Below are positions 1 to 10,068 of a stretch of 64,000 nucleotides of DNA, in pieces. The notes below the pieces were generated by a model. It was not told the origin of the DNA, did not search any database, and saw nothing but the letters and a program-made list of their open reading frames with translations. The translations under genes were made by a program, and so were the position numbers. Source of the DNA: Paraconiothyrium sp. Pb-2020 (taxonomy: Eukaryota; Ascomycota; Dothideomycetes; Pleosporales; Didymosphaeriaceae). The stretch spans positions 5,704,001-5,768,000 of the forward strand of contig JAJUBI010000001.1 in NCBI GenBank assembly GCA_022419385.1. The letters are read 5' to 3'. Each line of letters opens with the position of its first letter. The stretch's first letter is position 1.

Positions 1-912
1 GAGTTCTCCTCCATCCAAGATAATTCCGACCCGGGCCTCTCCTACCACCTCACCTACAACCCCAAAGAGAGCATCCTCCCCCTCAAAGCATCGCTAACAT
101 CTCCCTTCACAAACAAACCCCGCGTCGCCATCCTCAGAGAAGAAGGCGTAAACGGCCAAGCCGAAATGGCCTTTGCATTTTCCCAGGCCGGGTTCAGCGC
201 CATTGACGTACACATGACGGACCTCATTAGCGGCCGCGTCTCGCTCTCCCAATTCACGGGACTCGCTGCCTGCGGTGGCTTCTCCTACGGCGACGTCCTA
301 GGCGCCGGGCAAGGGTGGGCGAAATCCGTCCTTTTACACCCCGCGACCCGCACGGAGTTCCAGACCTTCTTCGAGAGGAAAGACACCTTCGCCCTAGGCG
401 TGTGTAACGGATGCCAGTTCCTCAGTAAGCTGAAAGAACTCGTCCCCGGCGCGGAGGGGTGGCCGTCCTTCGAGCGGAACATCTCAGAACAGTACGAGGC
501 ACGCGTTGCTATGGTCGAGGTTCTCGATCCTGCCACTGGGGCGCAACCGCCGTCCGTTTTCCTGCACGGCATGCATGGGTCAAAACTGCCCATCGTGACA
601 GCCCACGGCGAGGGACGCGCACATTTCGCGCCGGGCCTCAGCCCTGAGACGCTGTACAATGAGGGTCTCGTCGCGATGAGATACGTGGATAACTACGGCA
701 AGGTGACGGAAAAGTATCCGTATAACCCCAACGGCAGCCCAAAGGGTATAACGGCGGTGAGGAGTAGAGATGGGAGGGTGTTGGCGTTGATGCCGCATCC
801 CGAAAGGACGATCTTGAAGGAGGTGGGCAGCTACATCCCTAGAGACAACGAGTGGGGTGAAGTTGGACCGTGGGCACGCATGTTCAAGAGTGCCAGGCGA
901 TGGGTTGGGTAG
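1..912 (+). CDS. ADE6: Phosphoribosylformylglycinamidine synthase, C-terminal part (5' end outside window)
   Basis: Purine biosynthesis: the enzyme converts FGAR plus glutamine to FGAM in the cytosol. Only the last 303 codons are present; the frame is open from base 1 and stops at the TAG at 910-912. The visible part is the class I glutamine amidotransferase domain of the large fused PurL enzyme. It starts with RVAILREEGVNGQAEMA, has GGFSYGDVLGAG, the nucleophile motif GVCNGCQ (Cys codon about 400-402) and the catalytic His/Glu motif MPHPER near 790-805. The end MFKSARRWVG is typical of the family. No intron is seen in this part. The identity is firm; the ATPase half must lie to the left of the window. 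Confidence 0.97.
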   Translation, partial: EFSSIQDNSDPGLSYHLTYNPKESILPLKASLTSPFTNKPRVAILREEGVNGQAEMAFAFSQAGFSAIDVHMTDLISGRVSLSQFTGLAACGGFSYGDVLGAGQGWAKSVLLHPATRTEFQTFFERKDTFALGVCNGCQFLSKLKELVPGAEGWPSFERNISEQYEARVAMVEVLDPATGAQPPSVFLHGMHGSKLPIVTAHGEGRAHFAPGLSPETLYNEGLVAMRYVDNYGKVTEKYPYNPNGSPKGITAVRSRDGRVLALMPHPERTILKEVGSYIPRDNEWGEVGPWARMFKSARRWVG

Positions 913-1359
913 GTGTGGTAGAGGTTGTGGTATGCAAGGCACGAGTTGATGTAGAAGGATTATGCATTGGGACGGATGGGCTGGACCGGGAATGGGTGGG
1001 CGTTCATGGATCATAGATCTGCATTTATCGACACATCTCAGAATGGGGAAACCCAATACTACAAGTGCAAATGATGCCGCTTCTTTTAATTTGCTGTGCT
1101 TTTCGGGTATGTGTGCAAAGTATACAACTGCAACCTAGCTATGTAGTGCCGGCGCCAGAACGCCGTGTCATGCTGTTTTGCGGGAGTGAAGCCCGCTATA
1201 TTACTCCATCCAATTCCCCTTTATACAATCCAAATATCTGATGGCAGCCATATACACCTATCATACAGGGCGTGAGTATAAGCGAAGGTCGACCAGCGAC
1301 TGAGAAGCTGCGAAAGGACGTGTAGCTCGGAAGACAACAAATCAAGCGTTTTGCAGAGC
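913..1359. other. Intergenic, between two convergent 3' ends
   Basis: 447 bp of 3' flank shared by the FGAM synthase gene and the mannosyltransferase gene. The open frames here are short shadows. Nothing else is seen. Confidence 0.6.
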
Positions 1360-2756
1360 TCAGTCCATGCCGGCGTACTTGAACCAGACGGCGCGGCAGT
1401 CCTGCGAGTTGAGCCAGTCTTCGCCGTCGGTGAAGCGGCCTGCCTCGCAGCCCGTGCACTTTCCGTTGTTAGGGCAGTTAAAGAAGGGGATGTGCTGATA
1501 TCCTATGTCACGGAACCTGTTCTTGCGTTAGCTTCTGCTGACATCGCCGTTTCGCTCAAGTTCCCGTGTCGCTTGGTGCAGCTGCGTCATTATAGTGGAA
1601 GGAAGTAATTTGCGACGCGAAGGGTAGGGAAATGACATACCAATGAACCTTGCTCTTGTCCTCGAACAGGCCGACGGCCACGCTGTGCACCGGCGCGTCG
1701 CCCCACCGCTCGTAGAAGAAGCCGCCTGCCTTGTCGAGATGCTCAAAATACTCTGTGTAGGCCTTGCTTCGCCAGAGGTCCAGATTTGCGATCTCAAAGT
1801 TGGACCAGAAGTGGCAGGTGGAGTAGCCTTTCGTGATCTGGTTATGGCCCTTCTCTTTCTCCTCGGTCAAGAAGCCCTTCGCATTATTCTTGGCCTCGTA
1901 CTCGGGGTGGTCCGCCAGGAATTTCATGGTTTCGGGCCAGAGCGTTTCGACACTGTCGGGGGAGTCGAGCAGCGTGAGAGTAAAGCCGTATGTCTTGTTG
2001 TGGTCCTGCATCCAGCGGAAGACGTCATAGTCGACGCCGCAGAAGAAGTGCACCTTGGGCTCGACGCGCCAGTAGTACTGTACGTCCTTGAGGGCCTCGT
2101 GCTGGTAGAAGACACCAGAGTTCCAACGACACATTTGGTGGTAGGAGTCCATTTCCGAATACTGGACGTTCTTTTCCTTTAAGCGCTGCTTGGACGCCGC
2201 GTAGAGATCCTTGTTAATCCACGAGGGGATTTCCCAGTGCTCCTTGGGTATAGTGTGATACGATGTCTTTGCCTTTGTAGCCGCGCTCGTCTTCTGTGTG
2301 AATTCATCGCTAAAGGGCACGTCGTTGAAGAAGGTCCATGGGTAGTTGAACTTGTGGTTCCATGTGCGCTCCAGGTCGTGCATGCTCTGCAGCATGTCGT
2401 TAAGCTCCTCATTACGCACGAGGCTGAGTAGTGTAGCGTTTATACGATCGCTGTTCACGTTGTCGGGGTCGTAGTTCTTGCCAGTCACACGGCGGAGTGG
2501 CTCGGGGGCTTCGCCAGATGCTGCATCGTCACGTTAGCCTACTTCCTCCGATCCGACATCAACACTCACGATCTAGCTGCGGGTCGTGGTCCCAGCCTTG
2601 CGGACGGGGCCCAGGCTTTGGCTTTGTGCCCTCTTTGATGCCCTCGGTGGGTAGCTTGATTGCGGTGGGCTCGCTTCGGTAGAGGGTGATGAGGACGAAG
2701 AGGAAGACGAGGAATGTGGCACCGCCCAGGATGCGCATCGCCTTGGGTATCGCCAT
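1360..2756 (-). CDS. KTR/KRE2/MNT1-family alpha-1,2-mannosyltransferase (GT15)
   Basis: Type II Golgi mannosyltransferase that extends N- and O-linked mannans of cell-wall proteins. Three exons: 2756-2570, 2520-1641 and 1516-1360, giving 407 aa. Introns of 49 and 124 bp have GTGAGT...CAG and GTATGT...CAG ends and keep the frame; the second junction restores VHWFRDIGYQHIPFFNCP. A short cytoplasmic tail and a membrane anchor (about residues 8-26) precede a Pro-rich stem. The catalytic domain has the GT15 blocks NYPWTFFNDVPF, RWNSGVFY, YYWRVEPKVHFFC and YSTCHFWSNFEIANLDLWRS, and ends with the Cys-rich tail NNGKCTGCEAGRF. The ATG at 2756 was chosen because it precedes the anchor; the frame upstream is open but not anchor-like. 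It is divergent from the gamma-tubulin complex gene with 277 bp between the ATGs. Confidence 0.93.
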
Positions 2757-3033
2757 GGTTGCGCGATGTATACGATTACGAACGATGTGTCGGTGGCTGG
2801 AAGGGAACGGCAAAAGCCACGACGCCTAGGCTAGTGTGGATTTAGGGCCCGTTGCGACCATCACCTCCTGGAGAGTTGCGCCATGGTTCATGCTTATGCC
2901 AAGAACGGGCTGGTGCTAGCGGCGAGTGTCGGCAAGCGGGTGCGGCGAGGTGGAACTGTAACAACGCGCGTCATACGACGCGTAGTCGGCGCCCGAGTCC
3001 AGATGTGAAGAGATAGAGAGTTGGAACTCCAGA

Positions 3034-5691
3034 ATGGCGCAAAATGCGAAAGTGGCAGCGCTGACGGATGAATTGATCCATTCGATCCTGAAGTTTGACC
3101 CGGAAGCCAACAAGCGCGCATACAGACACGCCAAGGATATCGCAAAGAACGGTCTACGCGCGCATCACTATGCTCGAACGAATCAATTCGACGTGCAGGC
3201 CAGGTTCACCGGCCTGGACGAGAAGTTTCGCGTGCTGAACCGCGACGATCTGGCCGATGCACTGGACGAGCGCGTGAAAGAGATCAACAAGAGGTTGGGC
3301 AAATGGATCCCGGAATGTCTGTCGCTCTTGCTCCAATTGTCGGACCAACCTACGGAGAATTCGCGAGTCGAGGCCTTGGAGTTGCTGAGGCCGCCTACGC
3401 CTCCGCCCGAGTTGACTTGGAAGAAGATACTGGAAGATGATCCTTACAGCGACGAGGAAATCTGGAAAGATATCGACTACGGCGCGGACTCGTCTGAAGA
3501 TGAAATACTGGCACCAAAGAAAGAAGTCTTGAAGCTTTCGCCCCCGACCAGTGTAGATGAGGACGACACGTACGATCCTGAAGGATGTGTTGTCGCCATC
3601 GACGCAGCTGCCATCGACGAAATAAAGGAAGCACAGTTCTGGAAGCACAAAGCCGAAACAGAAGACGAGGAACGTGGAATCACTGAACTTGAAGCTGTCC
3701 GAGAGACGCTCTTTATGCTAGCTGGTCTACAGACCTCTTTGTTCCATGCGGACAGACGCGTGGGACCTGAGTACAAACTTCGTCATGCCATGACAAAGAC
3801 TGTAAACCATCTTCTCGCCGAACTTGGCGACATCGGTCGTACGGTTCACCAGTTACGACAGTGGGTAAAGCGACCTTCGACATTGCCACTTATCCAGACC
3901 TTTGAGGCTGCTGTGTCGAGACGGTTGCATGAATATGATCGATCGCTGGCACTGCTCCAGCAGAGGTACCTGGTACCTGAGAAAACCACGGCTGTGAGCC
4001 TATTGGAGTTGCACGACAATGTCAGGTCTCTGTCTCGACCTATATTACGCTTAGCCCAATTAGTCACAGAGATTGAACCTCAGCTGCTTGTTAACCCTTT
4101 CGTGCATCTGGAGATACTGTTCGACCAGGTCAATCTTGCGCAGTTGACACTCGAGCAGGATGTGTTTGATTTCCTGTCCAATATTTTCTTTGAGTGTCTG
4201 CAGACTTACCTAAAACCTATGCGAAGGTGGATGGAAGATGGGGCGCTCGGTCTCAATGATGAGACCTTCTTCGTCTTTGAGAATGACTCTGGTAGTGAGG
4301 CGTCTTCGCTATGGCACGATCGATTCGTGCTCCGCCGCGGTCAAGAGAATAAACTGCGGTCACCCGCATTCCTCGAGCCTGCAGCGCAGAAGATCTTCAA
4401 CGCCGGTAAAAGCGTAGTCTTCCTCAAAGAGCTAGGTATCCATACGTCTCTCCTCCCAACAAACGTCGAAGAGCCTCGTTTAGACCACAAGACAGTGTGC
4501 GGTACCTCCGCCGGTTCACCGCTCTCACCTTTCTCGGAACTGTTTCAAGCGGCATTCCGAACGTGGATAGAAAGCAAATACTCGCTTGCTTCAATTGTGT
4601 TGCGGGAATATCTGTTCAATATCTGCGGGCTCGTCCAGACCCTGGACAGCTTCAGAATCATATACCTCAGCGCCAACGGCTCCGTCTTTCAGGAATTTGC
4701 CGATGCTGTATTCGAGCGTATGGATAACAACCAGCGCGCCTGGAACGATCGATTCCTTCTTACCGAGCTTGCGCGTGGCATCTTCAGCTTGGAACTGCGT
4801 AAAGGCCAGTCTGAGCGCATCGTCGTCCGCTCGATCCGCAAAAGCTCAAAGTCTCCTTCCGACTCTGTCAAAGCCCTCACTCATGTATTGCTCGATTATG
4901 CCGTAAGTCCTCCTAAATTGTTTCTCCCATTGCAAAACTGTATTAACATATCCTAGCTACCATGGCCCCTCATGAACATTATACAGCGCTCATCGGTTCC
5001 CATCTATCAACAGCTTTACACTTTCCTCTTACAGTGCTACCGCTCGAAGTACTTACTACAACGTATCTCGCCGCAAAGTGTTCGCCATATCAAAGACAGC
5101 CAGCTGCGGCAGCTAAGCTTCAAGCTCCGCCAGCGATTGATCTGGTTTGCGGATGTCCTGCGCTCGTATCTTACCGCAACCGTCATTGACGCCTCCTGTG
5201 CCGACATGAAAGCAGCGATGACCATGGCAGAAAACATTGACGAGATGTCAGCCATCCATACCAAATATGTCGCTAGGCTGCAGGACCAAGCCCTGCTTTC
5301 CGACAATTTGAAGCCCATTCATAGGGCAATTATCTCGCTACTCGACCTGGCGGTGCTCTACTCACAGCATTGTTCGAGCCAAGCTGCTCCAGCCAAGTCA
5401 ATACCCCGACACAAAGCGGAGAAGAGCTCCCGCCGCAAGTCCGTGATACTCAGCAAAACTGAAGAGGATGACTCTGATAGTAGCCATGTGGGCGATGATG
5501 GGGAGAGCGCTGCGTCGAGATTGCCTGCTGCGGCTCGATCAGGAGAGGGACTAGAAGGTGTTGACAGGGAGTTCGACCGGCTGCTACGTTTTGTGACGGC
5601 GGGGCTGAGGAGCGTTGGTCGTGTGGGTGCCGAGCCGGCTTGGGAGATGCTTGCAGATAGGCTCGAATGGGAGGGAAAGAGAGATATATAG
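3034..5691 (+). CDS. Gamma-tubulin complex component, GCP5/Mod21-like (Spc97/Spc98 family)
   Basis: Subunit of the gamma-tubulin ring complex, which nucleates microtubules at spindle pole bodies. Two exons, 3034-4902 and 4957-5691, with a 54-bp intron (GTAAGT...TAG, branch-like TATTAACA), give 867 aa. Residues 1-130 are helical. An acidic stretch rich in D and E follows (about residues 130-195). The family fold then runs from ETLFMLAGLQTSLFH to the C-terminus; splicing restores HVLLDYALPWPLMNIIQRS, the conserved grip2-type block. A low-complexity acidic/Ser-rich insert (EEDDSDSSHVGDDGESAAS) sits close to the end. Divergence and length fit the GCP5 or GCP6 branch better than GCP2 or GCP3; I favour GCP5/Mod21 because it is the usual fungal annotation for this size. 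The family is well supported, the exact paralogue less so. Confidence 0.85.
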
Positions 5692-6192
5692 TCTATACCA
5701 ACACTAGGAGGAGCTTTGACATGCAGACGTCTGCGCGAGGCTGTCGTGAGCTTACGTAACGTAGCGGCAAGCTGAAATTGAGGGTGGCCCGGATTCGCGA
5801 GCGCCGAGGGGCAAGATCTCAAGCGTCCGCGAAAGTTGCAGCTACCGGTCTGTTCAGCCCTACCCCCTTCGTCGCCGGCCCTCTTCCGGCAAGCCTGATC
5901 GACTATCCCGTCCGTCTGGAGATGTACCTGTACGGGCGCCGTCCATCTCGCGTTGGTTGAGCACGCCAGGGCCCGCGCCGTTCCGCTACCACATCCGGCG
6001 GACGCATCCACTCTGGCGGCGTAAATCACGGACACAACAGCCTCGCACGCGGACTGCGATTCGGTGGACTAGCGGCAGGGTCCGCAAAGAGTTGCCTTGC
6101 TGTTACACTGCGACATTGCTTGTGGGGGCCTTCGCCGACCTGTGGCGTAGCAGGCGTTGCGGACATCACCCATTGGGTAGCCGAACCTCGCC
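5692..6192. other. Intergenic upstream of a Zn2Cys6 gene
   Basis: 501 bp, GC-rich, with only overlapping shadow frames. It should hold the promoter of the regulator that starts at 6193. No clear element is recognised. Confidence 0.5.
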
Positions 6193-8209
6193 ATGGGCTT
6201 CTCCGGTAAGCCCAGCAAAGGGTGTCTGCCCTGCAGACAGAAGAGAACAAAGTAAGCACACCAGCCTCTGTCGTTCGCTCGTTCAATGCCCTCGCTCGGT
6301 GTCTCCGCAATCCCAATCGGGTAATGGTTTCGCAGAAGAGCGCTCGCGAGCCGCAGCCGTGCACTAACCACCAGCCAATTCAGATGCGACCTAGCCCTCC
6401 CCTCATGCACCCAGTGCGTGCGAAAGAACAGGATGTGCTTCGGCTACCGGAACGAGCAGGACATGGTCTTCCGCAACGAAACCGGATTGGTCATCCGCAA
6501 GGTCAAGCGCAAGAGTACAGACGACGAGTCGACGCCTCCGTCGGATGGAGATGTCTTCGCGACGTTGGATCCGAGTGCTCTGGTCCAGCATCCAAGTAGG
6601 AGGGCGACGCTGCAGGATGAGGCCATTATGCATTGGCTGACCAACTTCAATGAGCGTTTCTTCTCCAGTAGTCCGGATCTGGAGGCTGGCTTTGAGTACA
6701 TATTGCCCGTGTACCGGAGTGATCTCTCGAGAGGTGGGCCGACAGTGGAGATAATTAATGCATGTGAGTAACCGATCCATTGGATATCGTGGCCTGTGGG
6801 GGCCGGCGGGTATGCGCATACCGTACTGTACTGATCTACTAGGTGGCCTTGCCGCTTTAGGAAACGCGAAAAATGCACCAGATTTGTTACGTGCGGCGAG
6901 GATCAAGCAAGTGAAGGTGTTACGACAGTTGTAAGCAAGTCCGTGGCATGTCACCATCATCTTTGCTGACGCGAGGCTGCGTATAGAAACGAACAGCTAC
7001 AGGACCCCGACCAGGCGCTATCTGATTCGTCTGTTCTGACATGCCTGTTGCTGTCCTCTTTTGAGGTAAGTTGCTGGTGCTCTGGGGCTTGCATTGATTA
7101 ATCCGGAATAGAATATCATGTGCGAAGGCTCTCAATCGATGGCCGCTTCGCAAATACATCTGAAAGGCGCGGCAACTCTCATAAGACAACGAGGCACTTC
7201 TCAATTCTCCAGCCTCGTCGGCCACGGCATGTTCGTACGGTTGCGAGGTTCCATCGTACGTTGAATCCGCAATGCAACAACCACGCGCCTTACTGATCAT
7301 CACCACCAGCTCGCCCTCTGCCTCATGACTAGCGAGCCTCTTCCCGACTACTTTCTACAACATCTGAAAGAAGAGAAACTCAAAGACAACGACTTCGAAA
7401 TTATGTTCTACACTCTCCTGAACCGTGTTTGCGCGCTCCGCGCCCAACAAAAACATGCGGGGTTCGTCTCCGACGCCATGGTCAAAGATGCAAAAACCAT
7501 ACTCCAACAATTCGACGACTGGCACCCCGAGTTCCCATCATGGGTCATGCCGCCCGGACACCGAGGATTTAAAAAAGATGGCACAGCGCCGGGCGTCAAC
7601 ATGGCAGCGACGCCCGGCGGAGACAAAGCCCACCGCTTCATCTGGGTCGCCATGTCCTGGCTTATTATGCACACAGCCCGTCTCCTCGTCTACGACACTT
7701 TAGTCATATACTACCGCGCCCAGCAAGCCATCATACCATCACCTGAAACCGAAGAGGCCTTACAACGCGCCACAACCGCGCAGTTAGACCTTGCCCAAGA
7801 CATACAGGACACAGTCGAATTTTATCTCGAGACCCTCATCACCTCACAAGCAACAACTCGCAGCATCGGCGCACACATGCTCATGATGCCGATTTCGGTG
7901 CTACTGGGTTTGAGCACGACAGGCCCGGAAACTTTCGCCTGGATCGCGAGGACGGCGAGCCGCATCGCAGAAGTTTTCGCGATGAAGCAGGGGAAGATCA
8001 TTGCGGACTTCTTAATGAAGGGGTGGAAAGGAGAGACTTTCGCACTGAGCCCGGTGAGTAAGTTACCGAGTCGGACGAATACGCTAGATTTGGCGGGTGA
8101 GGGGAGTGAGGGGACAGGCACGCCAGAGGAAAGGGGACCGCTGACGCCGAGTCCAACTCCTGATCCTAAGATTCAGGTGGGGCCGGATATATTGATTAGC
8201 CAGAAGTAA
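6193..8209 (+). CDS. Zn2Cys6 fungal transcription factor
   Basis: Nuclear DNA-binding regulator of unknown target. Six exons (6193-6251, 6384-6763, 6843-6930, 6987-7065, 7112-7255, 7310-8209) give 549 aa; all introns have GT...AG ends and the frame closes exactly. The N-terminus is a binuclear zinc cluster split by intron 1: Cys11, 14, 21, 28, 31 and 38 (GCLPCRQKRTK then CDLALPSCTQCVRKNRMC). A Cys-Gly-Leu-Ala block and SSVLTCLLLSSFE resemble the fungal-specific regulator type 2 (DUF3468-like) body, followed by a long helical region. The zinc knuckle begins only 11 residues from the start, which supports the ATG at 6193. The target cannot be inferred because its neighbours are housekeeping-type. 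Confidence 0.88.
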
Positions 8210-8675
8210 TGGAATGGATTGGAGTGGCCAGTGCAGACATTTTGCACGCACCAGTGTCAGGGACTTATGGAAGTCTGCGTGTTATCCTAGGATAGCAATG
8301 CAGATCCCATGGCTCTGGCTAGGCGCTGTAACCTACTGTACACTTACGTATTACGCAGGAAGCTCAAGCGCGTGTGTTGCGTTCGCAATAATGGCAGGCC
8401 CAAATCATGTCCTACATATGTACAGGCAAGCAGTGCTTCCATCGAGACGGGGTTCGGATGCTATGATCTCACAGACGAGCCACTAGTTCGGCTTACATAT
8501 TCGTCATCATTTATAGAGGAAACCATCAGGTAAGGTAAAGTATGGCGCTGTATTCCAGAGTATCTAGACTAAAACAGAAAGCAACGGCACAAAACACCTC
8601 TATATTGGCGAGGACGCCTCTCGATCAGTGGCATGTTCGAAACCTACCCCAGGCTTCTTCCCTTGTCATATCCCC
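8210..8675. other. Intergenic between convergent 3' ends
   Basis: 466 bp between the regulator and the minus-strand gene at 8676. The open frames are short and not protein-like; nothing is seen. Confidence 0.5.
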
Positions 8676-9677
8676 TTATTCTTGCGCCCCCTCTTCGCCT
8701 TCTGAAAGCTGATCATGTTCTGCATCTTCTTCATCGGGTGTATCCTCTCCGCTTTCTGAAATCGCTTCGAAATCTGCAGTGGAATACATGTAATCCCGAC
8801 TAGCCCGGACCCTTGCTTCGCTCTTCACCACATATTCCCACGACGCCTTGAATCCCTCGTCCAACTCACCGAGCACCTGGATAGCCTCTTTATAGGCATC
8901 CTTGTCTTCAAAAAACTTGGTCGACAACTCCTCAAGTTGCGTTTTAATCGTTTCATGAATAAGCTGATTGGCTCGGCACCGCCACACGCGCTCCAGGTTT
9001 GCGGTAAGCACAGCGATTTCGACTTCGTTCAGTGTACCAGAGGTGTAGTCTTCGTCCATGGACTCGCAAAGCTGCATGTGCTCGTTGAGCGCCTCCTTCA
9101 ACTCGTCGTATGCGGTTCGAGTATCTTGGAAGAAGTCTAGCATGGGGACTGCTTTCCGTACTTTGTCCATGGATGTGTTGCGGTAGGCTACGTGCATACG
9201 GCAAGTAGCTCTCTCGATGTGTACCAACCCCGCCATGTTGTACGCAGAGTCAATGCTTGTCTGGAGCTGTGTTGTCATGTACCTCCAAGCCCTGTCCCGA
9301 GCTGCACTTGTCGTTACGTTGTCTAGGATCCTTTTCTTCTCGGCGGCGGTACAAAGGTGTTTGATGAGAATTCGCAATGCAGATCCGTACACTCTGATTG
9401 TTTCTTCAAGATGAGCAAGGTTGTCATTGTCCGCTTCATCGCTTGTGAGGCTTCTTAGGAGGTCTACGTGGGCGTCAAGGCCGACTTTGGTTCCGAAGGC
9501 AGATGGAAAATACAATATCGTGGCGCGGGGGGCATCGCGTGCCTTCTTTGCCCTTTCTTCTTTCCTTTTTGCGGAGGAGGGCATGCTAATACTGGTTGCT
9601 TCCGGAAACTTGGGGCACAAGAGGTGAGCTTCAAGAGCTTTTGTTGCGATTGGTGTAAGACTTGACCGCATCGACAT
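8676..9677 (-). CDS. Unrecognised acidic, helical protein
   Basis: Single-exon frame of 333 aa from the ATG at 9677 to the TAA at 8676. I do not recognise a family. The N-terminal 50 residues are basic (PSSAKRKEERAKKARDAP) and could be a nuclear or nucleolar signal. The middle is strongly helical with many Glu/Lys/Leu residues and no membrane segment. The last 30 residues are an acidic tail (SESGEDTPDEEDAEHDQLSEGEEG). There is no signal peptide and no cysteine pattern. Codon use and the lack of internal stops over 1 kb make it a likely gene. It may be a lineage-restricted nuclear protein, but that is only an inference from composition. Confidence 0.65.
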   Translation of the reverse strand: MSMRSSLTPIATKALEAHLLCPKFPEATSISMPSSAKRKEERAKKARDAPRATILYFPSAFGTKVGLDAHVDLLRSLTSDEADNDNLAHLEETIRVYGSALRILIKHLCTAAEKKRILDNVTTSAARDRAWRYMTTQLQTSIDSAYNMAGLVHIERATCRMHVAYRNTSMDKVRKAVPMLDFFQDTRTAYDELKEALNEHMQLCESMDEDYTSGTLNEVEIAVLTANLERVWRCRANQLIHETIKTQLEELSTKFFEDKDAYKEAIQVLGELDEGFKASWEYVVKSEARVRASRDYMYSTADFEAISESGEDTPDEEDAEHDQLSEGEEGAQE

Positions 9678-10068
9678 CGTTAAAACATGAATCGGACTTC
9701 ATATTTGCTATACTCTCATTTGTTTGATTGTCAAGAGGAAACATTCACAGGCTGCAACTTTACCTGACGCGTGGTCAATAGCAAGCCATTTGACAATAAA
9801 TTTACCTGGAGCCAACCTCCCGACTCAAACTCCTCAACACCCATTTGTCTTAATTTTCAAGATCATCAGGTTGATCTTGGCTTCAAGCCTGCAATCATGT
9901 AGATCCCATCAGTAGTGGTTTGTGATTTCAATGGATTTTGTACCCAACTTGGAAATCCCGTGGATATTCGCTCTACACATTAAAGCCCACGCTGTTCCCT
10001 TACCGTCTATCAATACCCTATACATATGAGATAAAACGCCGCTATATGCAAATGCACTCATCCCATCA
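9678..10068. other. Intergenic, promoter side of the 8676-9677 gene
   Basis: 391 bp, AT-richer than its neighbours, between two minus-strand genes. It should include the promoter of the gene ending at 8676 and the 3' end of the S41 protease gene. No specific element is seen. Confidence 0.4.
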
